Shown here in pieces: positions 58,597 to 64,000 of a stretch of DNA of 64,000 nt. The notes beneath the pieces were generated by a model that searched no databases, had not been told where the DNA came from, and worked only from the letters and a program-made list of their open reading frames with translations. Source of the DNA: Zymobacter sp047495495. Its GTDB lineage: Bacteria; Pseudomonadota; Gammaproteobacteria; Pseudomonadales; Halomonadaceae. Within the stretch, counting starts at the first letter, position 1; the number at the start of each line of letters is the position of its first letter. Made by a program: the position numbers and the translations under genes. The stretch covers positions 2,852,001 through 2,916,000 of the forward strand of contig NZ_CP179930.1 of the NCBI RefSeq assembly GCF_047495495.1, given 5' to 3'.

Positions 58597-58738
58597 TTTA
58601 CAACTATCCCCCGAGATATGCACAGCCTTGCGCGCCCTAAAAGCCTCCATGCAACAAGGGGGAAAGCCCTCTACTGTGCACTATTGACGCAGGTATTTCA
58701 CAAGCAAGAAACAGGTGTACAACAGGATACACACACAG

Positions 58739-58747
58739 TTTTCCACA
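58739..58747 (+). promoter_or_regulatory. DnaA-box-like site upstream of nrdA
   Basis: TTTTCCACA matches the DnaA consensus TTWTNCACA, in the nrdA upstream region; a weaker one on the opposite strand (CTATTCACA) lies near 58776-58784. E. coli nrdAB is DnaA-responsive, so this may be functional, though the distance is large. Confidence 0.4.
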
Positions 58748-58941
58748 GCCTTTCGCGATAAAAATTTTATTCTGTGAATAGCTGCTGGCCCCATGCATAT
58801 GAGCCTAGCAACTCAATCGGGAAAGCCATGCAAAAGGTAAGGGAGAGAGGAAGGAAATTTCAGTACGAGGGCGGCACAGAAACATAGGTGAGGACGTGCT
58901 AAACGCCCTCACATCATGACACTACGTCATGCGCCTATTCT

Positions 58942-59952
58942 TTACACCTTGCTGGCAGAAAAAGGCGACGCTGAAAGCTGCTTGAAGAAGGCACACACGA
59001 CCGCCGCGACATTGTTAGCCGCCATGCTCGAATAGATGTGCTTGCCGTTTTGGTCGTCCTCGCCTCCAGCCAGGTCAGACACGCTACGGAACGCGATAAA
59101 GGGGACCTGATTGGCATAGGCCACTTGGGCCACGGCACCGCTTTCCATATCGGCGATCTGAGCATCGAATACATCGTGCAGGTAATCGCGATAGTCGGCA
59201 TTGTCCATGAAGATCGAACCGGAAACACCACTTCCCCCCACCTTCAGAACGGGTTTATCGCGGGTGCACTGGGTCGCCGAGGCACACGACTCCAAGGCAA
59301 CGCCATTAACCGTATTGGCAAGCGCCAGCAGGGACTCACTGGCAGGGAACCATAGCCGCTCTTCCTTGTTGCGCGACCGCGCACTGAGCACATCGGTAAG
59401 CCGCGGGTAAATCATGCCATAGGCGGCCAACCCCGCCTTGCGTACGGTAGTCGACGGCTGATAGCCCGCATCCGTTTCACGAGCGTAAAGACTCTCGCCA
59501 TAGTTAGCCCAGCGCGAAGGCACGACGACATCACCGATATTGCGTGAGGCATCCACGCTGCCGGCAATGCCACTGAACACGATCTGTTTGATGTTGAACT
59601 GATCGAGCACCCGCTGCGCATTCATCGCAGCATTGGTGGTACTCACCCCGCTCATAAAGACGACGACAGGCTCACCATTGAGCGACCCGATCGTGAATCG
59701 GACGCCCTGGATGCGGTATTCATGACGATCCTTCGTCGCTTTGATTAGCGGCTGTATCTCAGTGGTATAGGCCGTCATCAATGCCGTACGTGGCGTGCAT
59801 TCAGTCTGACACGCATGAGCAGCGGAAGGCGAGAGGAAAGGCACCGCGGCCAAAGCCCCACAGGCCCGCAGACAGTCCTTTAGTGCGCGTGAGTGGAAAG
59901 CGGAACGCTGACGGTCAGCGTTCCGATAGGAGAAAGATTGTTGAAAAGACAT
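58942..59952 (-). CDS. Apparently exported MTA/SAH nucleosidase-like (phosphorylase superfamily) protein
   Basis: 336-residue protein of the PNP/MTAN superfamily. The core (about 55-325) has MTAYTTEIQPLI, GIAGSVDASRNIGDVVVPSRW, and the catalytic region IADMESGAVAQVAY with the purine-binding Asp in SDLAGG, all typical of MTA/SAH nucleosidases. Uniquely, a ~48-residue N-terminus with a hydrophobic stretch ending SPSAAHA looks like a cleavable signal peptide, which would place it in the periplasm; cytoplasmic Pfs lacks this. Two cysteines follow the cleavage site. It could salvage extracellular nucleosides. The start is uncertain in the long n-region. Confidence 0.83.
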   Translation of the reverse strand: MSFQQSFSYRNADRQRSAFHSRALKDCLRACGALAAVPFLSPSAAHACQTECTPRTALMTAYTTEIQPLIKATKDRHEYRIQGVRFTIGSLNGEPVVVFMSGVSTTNAAMNAQRVLDQFNIKQIVFSGIAGSVDASRNIGDVVVPSRWANYGESLYARETDAGYQPSTTVRKAGLAAYGMIYPRLTDVLSARSRNKEERLWFPASESLLALANTVNGVALESCASATQCTRDKPVLKVGGSGVSGSIFMDNADYRDYLHDVFDAQIADMESGAVAQVAYANQVPFIAFRSVSDLAGGEDDQNGKHIYSSMAANNVAAVVCAFFKQLSASPFSASKV

Positions 59953-60093
59953 GCGTTGATCCTGTCTCGGGCCATGGCATTGTGATTACCCGGCACTTGC
60001 TGGCCCTGACAAGGATCGGGCAGGACGTATCCCTCAACGTCCGTTGTTATGGGTGACTCTCAGGAGCACGCCTGCGAGCGACTGCGTTCCGCG

Positions 60094-61479
60094 TCAGGCG
60101 CGGCGCAGTTTCGAGTGTCGACGTGAGTAGCCAAAATAGATGACGAACCCGATCAGCAGCCAAATACCGAAGGCAATCCAGGTCAGCTGCGTCAGGCTAC
60201 AAATCAGAACGACACTAATGATGATCGACAGAAGCGGTACGAACGGCGAGAGCGGGACGCGGAACGGGCGCTTCAGATGACGTTGTGTACGGCGAAGAAT
60301 CGGGATGGCAGCCGCAATGATGATAAAGGCCAGCAGTGTTCCCATGCAGATCAGCTCGGTCAGCACCTGAAGGGGCAACAGACCGGCCATCAGCGCGGAA
60401 CACGTTCCCAGCAGCCACGTGGACCAAATCGGCACCTGACGATGATTGACGGTCGACAGGAACTTGGGCAGCAAGCCATCGCGGGAAATCGCGAACACCA
60501 GACGCGCAATGCCGTAGCCCATTACCATCACCATCGACGCCATGCCGAAGATGGCCGCCAGCAGCACTAGCTCCGCCAGCCATTGGATGTCAGCTCGCTG
60601 CAACACCAGCGCCAGCGGGCTATCACTGCCGCGGAAGTCCATGAACGGTACGATCCCCGTTGCGACCGCAGAAACGCCCACATACAGCAAAATGCAAATC
60701 ACCAGTGAACCCAGCAGACCAATAGGCAGATCGCGCTGTGGATTCTTCACCTCTTCGGCGGCCGAAGACACGACGTCAAACCCGAGGAACGAGAAGATGA
60801 CAATGGCTGCACCGCTGACGACACCGCCCATTCCCATTGGCATGTAAGGCGTCCAATTGGTCGGTTCGACGTGCCAGATGCCCACCGCAATGAACAACAC
60901 GATAACCGCAACCTTGATCAGCACCATCAGGTTGCTGATGCGTTTGGATTCGCGCACGCCCAACGACAGCAGTGCAGTCGCAAGCATGACGATCGCGAAG
61001 GCCGGCAGGTTGAAGAAGGTCATATGCCCTTCTTGCGCCCCCGGCGCTGCCGTCAGCGCGACAGGCAGATGAACGCCGATCGTGGACAGGAACGTCTGAA
61101 AATAACCTGACCAGCCCACCGCCATCGAAGAGGCGGCCAGTCCGTACTCAGCGATAAGACTCCAGCCTGTCACCCATGCAACGATTTCCCCAATCGCAGC
61201 ATAGGCGTAGGTATAGGTAGAACCAGCAACCGGAATCATGGCCGTAAATTCGGCATAGCACAGCGCAGCTAGCGCACAGGCAACGCCCGCGGCAAGGAAG
61301 GACAGTGTGATGCCCGGGCCGGCGCTCAGCGCCGCACGTCCCAACACCACGAAGATGCCCGTTCCCACCATGGCCGCCAGTCCCATCATCACCAGATCGG
61401 TGGCCCCCATGACCTTGCGCAAAGGGCCTGGGGCGCTCGTCACCATGGCATCGATATTCTTGCGTCTGAAAAGATTCAT
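60094..61479 (-). CDS. APC-family amino acid permease (CAT-type)
   Basis: 461-residue, 12-helix amino acid/polyamine/organocation transporter. GLAAMVGTGIFVVLG lies in the first helix (substrate-binding unwound motif), and FSFLGFDVVSSAAEEVKNPQRDLP in helix 6 is typical of the CAT (cationic amino acid) branch of YfnA/YhdG-like permeases. It probably imports amino acids; substrate not certain. Monocistronic by layout, between the nucleosidase-like gene and metK, transcribed in the same direction. Confidence 0.91.
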   Translation of the reverse strand: MNLFRRKNIDAMVTSAPGPLRKVMGATDLVMMGLAAMVGTGIFVVLGRAALSAGPGITLSFLAAGVACALAALCYAEFTAMIPVAGSTYTYAYAAIGEIVAWVTGWSLIAEYGLAASSMAVGWSGYFQTFLSTIGVHLPVALTAAPGAQEGHMTFFNLPAFAIVMLATALLSLGVRESKRISNLMVLIKVAVIVLFIAVGIWHVEPTNWTPYMPMGMGGVVSGAAIVIFSFLGFDVVSSAAEEVKNPQRDLPIGLLGSLVICILLYVGVSAVATGIVPFMDFRGSDSPLALVLQRADIQWLAELVLLAAIFGMASMVMVMGYGIARLVFAISRDGLLPKFLSTVNHRQVPIWSTWLLGTCSALMAGLLPLQVLTELICMGTLLAFIIIAAAIPILRRTQRHLKRPFRVPLSPFVPLLSIIISVVLICSLTQLTWIAFGIWLLIGFVIYFGYSRRHSKLRRA

Positions 61480-61696
61480 GACTCTCTCATTGCAGGGCTT
61501 TCAATAAAGGCAGGAGACGCATCATACAGGATGAACACTACCTTTTCGGTAAAAGATGAGTGATACGTCGTGCGACTTCGAGATGCAGTATGACGCAGTA
61601 CGCAGCGCGCGGCATCTCCTTGACCGTCGTCAACGAACACACGACGCCAGCCGTATCGTATAGAAAATAGGTGAAACAGAAGGGAAACAAGACGAC

Positions 61697-61724
61697 AGCG
61701 CCCGAGTATGGCTACTCGGGCGCT
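61697..61724 (-). terminator. Terminator after metK
   Basis: AGCGCCCGAGTA, TGGC loop, TACTCGGGCGCT: perfect 12-bp stem about 28 bases after the metK stop; on the minus strand a T-rich stretch (CTTGTTTCC) follows. Confidence 0.7.
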
Positions 61725-61752
61725 GTTCGGGTGACGCTAGGCGACGTTTGAC

Positions 61753-62973
61753 TCAGATGCCTGCGGCTTTGCGCAGATCAGCGGCTTTGTCGGTTTTCTC
61801 CCACGGGAATGCCGTGAAGGTTTCGACGTGCTGCTGGCCTTGAGTGTCGGTCCACTCATAGCGGTGTTCGAACGGTTCACGTCCGAAGTGACCATAAGAA
61901 GCGGTCAGCTGGTACATCGGGTGCAACAGGTCGAGCATCTTAGTGATGCCGTACGGACGCAGGTCGAAGTGCTCACGTACCAGCTCGACGATACGGCTGT
62001 CGCTGATGCGGCCCGTGCCGAAGGTGTTGACGGAGATGGACGTCGGTTCTGCGACACCGATGGCGTAGGAGACCTGGATTTCGCATTTATCCGCCAGACC
62101 CGCCGCCACGATGTTCTTCGCGACATAGCGGCCAGCGTAAGCAGCGCTGCGGTCAACCTTAGACGGATCCTTACCGGAGAACGCACCACCACCGTGACGC
62201 GCCATACCACCGTAAGTATCAACGATGATCTTGCGGCCAGTCAGACCACAGTCGCCCACCGGGCCACCAATGACGAAGTTGCCGGTCGGGTTGATGTGGA
62301 AGCGGGTGTCTTTGGTGATCCATTCTGCCGGCAGTACATCGCGGATAATCAGCTCTTCCACGGCCTGACGCAGTTTTTCCTGAGACACGTTTTCATCATG
62401 CTGAGTGGACAGCACGACCGCTTCGACCGCTTCCGGCTCGCCTTTGGCGTTGTAGCGGAAGGTCAGCTGGCTTTTCGCGTCCGGACGCAACCATGGCAGC
62501 GTGCCATCCTTGCGCAGCTCGGCCTGACGTTCTACCAGTCGGTGTGCGTAATGGATCGGCGCAGGCATCAGCGAAGAGGTTTCGTTGGTGGCATAGCCGA
62601 ACATCAGCCCTTGATCACCGGCACCCTGATCTTCGGGGCGGCTACGGTCGACGCCCTGAGCGATATCGACGCTCTGCTTGCCGATCAGGTTGATGACACC
62701 GCACGTTGCGCCGTCGAAACCGACCTGAGACGAGGTATAACCGATATCGAGAATCACGTTACGAACCAAGTCTTCCAGGTCAACCCATGCGCTTGTGGTG
62801 ATCTCGCCTGCCACTATCGCCACGCCAGTCTTGACCAGCGTTTCACACGCAACACGTGCCTGCTTGTCACGTGCAATCAAGGCGTCCAGTACCGCGTCAG
62901 AAATCTGATCCGCGATCTTGTCGGGATGCCCTTCGGATACAGATTCCGAAGTAAAGAGGTAGGAGTCGCTCAT
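61753..62973 (-). CDS. metK: S-adenosylmethionine synthetase MetK
   Basis: 406-residue MAT, slightly longer than E. coli MetK (384). Motifs: GHPDKIADQISDAVLDA at the start, GAGDQGLMFGYA near residue 120, and GGGAFSGKDPSKVDRSAAYAGRY near 270 (phosphate-binding P-loop-like). It makes SAM from methionine and ATP. About 28 bases after the stop lies a strong terminator. The 5' leader contains two hairpins, described in the findings. Transketolase is divergent. Confidence 0.97.
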   Translation of the reverse strand: MSDSYLFTSESVSEGHPDKIADQISDAVLDALIARDKQARVACETLVKTGVAIVAGEITTSAWVDLEDLVRNVILDIGYTSSQVGFDGATCGVINLIGKQSVDIAQGVDRSRPEDQGAGDQGLMFGYATNETSSLMPAPIHYAHRLVERQAELRKDGTLPWLRPDAKSQLTFRYNAKGEPEAVEAVVLSTQHDENVSQEKLRQAVEELIIRDVLPAEWITKDTRFHINPTGNFVIGGPVGDCGLTGRKIIVDTYGGMARHGGGAFSGKDPSKVDRSAAYAGRYVAKNIVAAGLADKCEIQVSYAIGVAEPTSISVNTFGTGRISDSRIVELVREHFDLRPYGITKMLDLLHPMYQLTASYGHFGREPFEHRYEWTDTQGQQHVETFTAFPWEKTDKAADLRKAAGI

Positions 62974-63329
62974 TACGTGTCTACCCTCATAGTTGTTGGC
63001 TCATGAGAGGCCGGGAGGGGGACCTTCCGGTCATGGGGACAGTGTTCGCCAGGATTTTCGCCCCAACTTATTGTGAGCGCTGGTATTACAGACTCTCGCC
63101 AAGACAAGCACCCTGTGTGGCAAGCGAACAGCTTAGCAGTGTACATGGCCTTTACAGACGTGCCTAGCACTGCCGTTAGTGATAGGAATTGCCATCCAGG
63201 CGTGGCGTTTTGTTCGGAATAAGGGTACGTTTTCATGTAGGACGACCCCTCTCATCACGACTGTTATGATGACAGCCTTGTGATTCTTACGCTCAAACGG
63301 TCGCCGACATCTCAGGAGTCTTGAACCTC
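62974..63329. other. Divergent control region between metK and tkt
   Basis: About 355 bases with divergent promoters. Near metK the minus strand has a GACC-GGAA-GGTC hairpin (63021-63032) and a CTCAT/ATGAG stem (62986-63007) just before the ribosome site. No gene or known riboswitch class is recognised. Confidence 0.45.
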
Positions 63330-64000
63330 ATGCCATCCCGACGTCAGCTCGCCAACGCCATAAGGGCGCTGTCCATGGACGCCGTGCAAGCCGCCAATTC
63401 AGGTCACCCAGGTATGCCTATGGGCATGGCCGACATTGCCGAAGTCTTGTGGAATCGTCACATCAAACACAACCCTGCGAATCCGCAGTGGGTTGATCGT
63501 GACCGATTTATTCTGTCCAACGGTCATGGGTCGATGCTGCTTTATTCCGTGCTGCATCTCACCGGCTATGATCTGCCCATGGAAGAACTGCGTCAGTTTA
63601 GGCAGTTGGGGTCCAAAACCCCCGGCCACCCAGAGCACGGTCTGACGGTCGGTATCGAAACGACGACAGGACCACTTGGACAAGGGCTTGCCAACGGTAT
63701 CGGTATGGCCATTGCCGAACGTGCATTGGCCGCAGAATTCAATCGTGACGGTCACGACATCATTGATCACCGTGTCTGGACCTTCGTCGGCGATGGCTGC
63801 CTGATGGAAGGCATCAGCCACGAAGTCTGTTCGCTGGCCGGTACACTCGGCCTCGGCAAGCTGACCGTGTTCTACGATGACAACGGCATTTCCATCGACG
63901 GCGATGTGAAAGGCTGGTTCACCGATGACACCGTCAAGCGCTTCGAGTCCTACAACTGGCACGTGATCGGACCGATCGACGGTCACGACCCTGAAGCCAT
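63330..64000 (+). CDS. tkt: Transketolase (partial, runs off right edge)
   Basis: N-terminal 223 residues of transketolase. The ThDP-binding features are visible: HPGMPMGMADIAEVLW, SNGHGSMLLYS with the catalytic His, PLGQGLANGIGMA, and GDGCLMEGISHE leading into the GDG-x-N Mg/ThDP motif (YDDNGISIDG). It exchanges two-carbon units in the pentose-phosphate pathway. The start at 63330 has AGGAG ten bases upstream. The rest of the gene lies beyond the window. Confidence 0.95.
   Translation, partial: MPSRRQLANAIRALSMDAVQAANSGHPGMPMGMADIAEVLWNRHIKHNPANPQWVDRDRFILSNGHGSMLLYSVLHLTGYDLPMEELRQFRQLGSKTPGHPEHGLTVGIETTTGPLGQGLANGIGMAIAERALAAEFNRDGHDIIDHRVWTFVGDGCLMEGISHEVCSLAGTLGLGKLTVFYDDNGISIDGDVKGWFTDDTVKRFESYNWHVIGPIDGHDPEA

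Larger units (their letters stand above)
58317..58941. other. Regulatory region between nrdA and the nucleosidase gene
   Basis: About 625 bases. It contains the nrdA promoter and NrdR box (listed separately), a possible second degenerate NrdR box near 58533-58548, a DnaA-type box near 58739, and AT-rich sequence. No gene is supported. Confidence 0.5.

Noticed and set aside
61828..63006. 392-codon plus-strand frame opposite metK
   Set aside because: Antisense shadow of metK.
62973..63236. 87-codon minus-strand frame in the metK-tkt gap
   Set aside because: It covers the metK leader, has no ribosome site and no recognisable protein features.

Overview
The window looks like a chromosome segment of a moderately high-GC gammaproteobacterium, most likely of the Halomonadaceae/Oceanospirillales group. 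I base this on conserved gene order (asmA-mutY-yggX next to hisB-hisH-hisA-hisF), gammaproteobacterial families (YbiT, YggX, YjaG, YdjM, YbhGFSR, RadA, PrlC) and the canonical rRNA operon. The genus is an inference; no database comparison was possible. I recognise no complete prophage, insertion sequence or CRISPR array.

Layout. 1-16.9 kb is accessory: a cut-off Nudix/NrtR-like gene, a flavin amine oxidase whose domain order is circularly permuted, an AraC regulator divergent from ohr, a six-gene YbhGFSR-type ABC efflux locus with its own outer-membrane lipoprotein and a divergent TetR regulator, an iron-linked TonB receptor plus YncE-like propeller protein, and a LysR / carboxymuconolactone decarboxylase / tautomerase / DUF4865 cluster. 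17-22 kb holds a zinc-responsive COG0523 GTPase with a Zur-type palindrome, the ABC-F protein YbiT, an AT-rich orphan membrane protein that looks acquired, and a tRNA-Phe/Gln/Thr operon. 22-33.7 kb is housekeeping: yggX, mutY, asmA, hisBHAF, yjaG-like, an alkyltransferase-like protein, radA, an NlpE-like lipoprotein, hisC and a VOC protein. 33.9-37.2 kb pairs an acyl-CoA ligase with an MHS-type transporter.

37.2-44.3 kb contains a gene-free stretch with a striking 34-copy array of a 7-bp unit, which writes the E. coli Chi octamer 33 times in a row, followed by a complete minus-strand rRNA operon (16S, tRNA-Ile, tRNA-Ala, 23S, 5S) with promoter, boxA elements and terminator. 44.4-64 kb holds ydjM with a LexA-like box, a gamma carbonic anhydrase, an NSS sodium symporter, prlC, metF, two envelope genes, a tailspike-like beta-helix protein, an M23 endopeptidase, a class I ribonucleotide reductase operon (nrdA, nrdB, flavodoxin, thioredoxin) with an NrdR box over its promoter, an apparently exported MTA/SAH-nucleosidase-like protein, an amino-acid permease, metK, and the start of transketolase.

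How the parts fit: histidine synthesis (hisBHAF, hisC), the methionine/SAM cycle (metF, metK), deoxynucleotide supply (nrd) and DNA repair (mutY, radA, ATL) are the core functions. Stress and metal responses (ohr, Fur-, Zur- and LexA-type sites, NlpE-like protein, efflux locus) form the regulated accessory layer. The items most worth a second look are the Chi-octamer array, the permuted amine oxidase, the orphan AT-rich gene beside the tRNAs, the lone tailspike-like gene, and the flavodoxin/thioredoxin attached to nrdAB.
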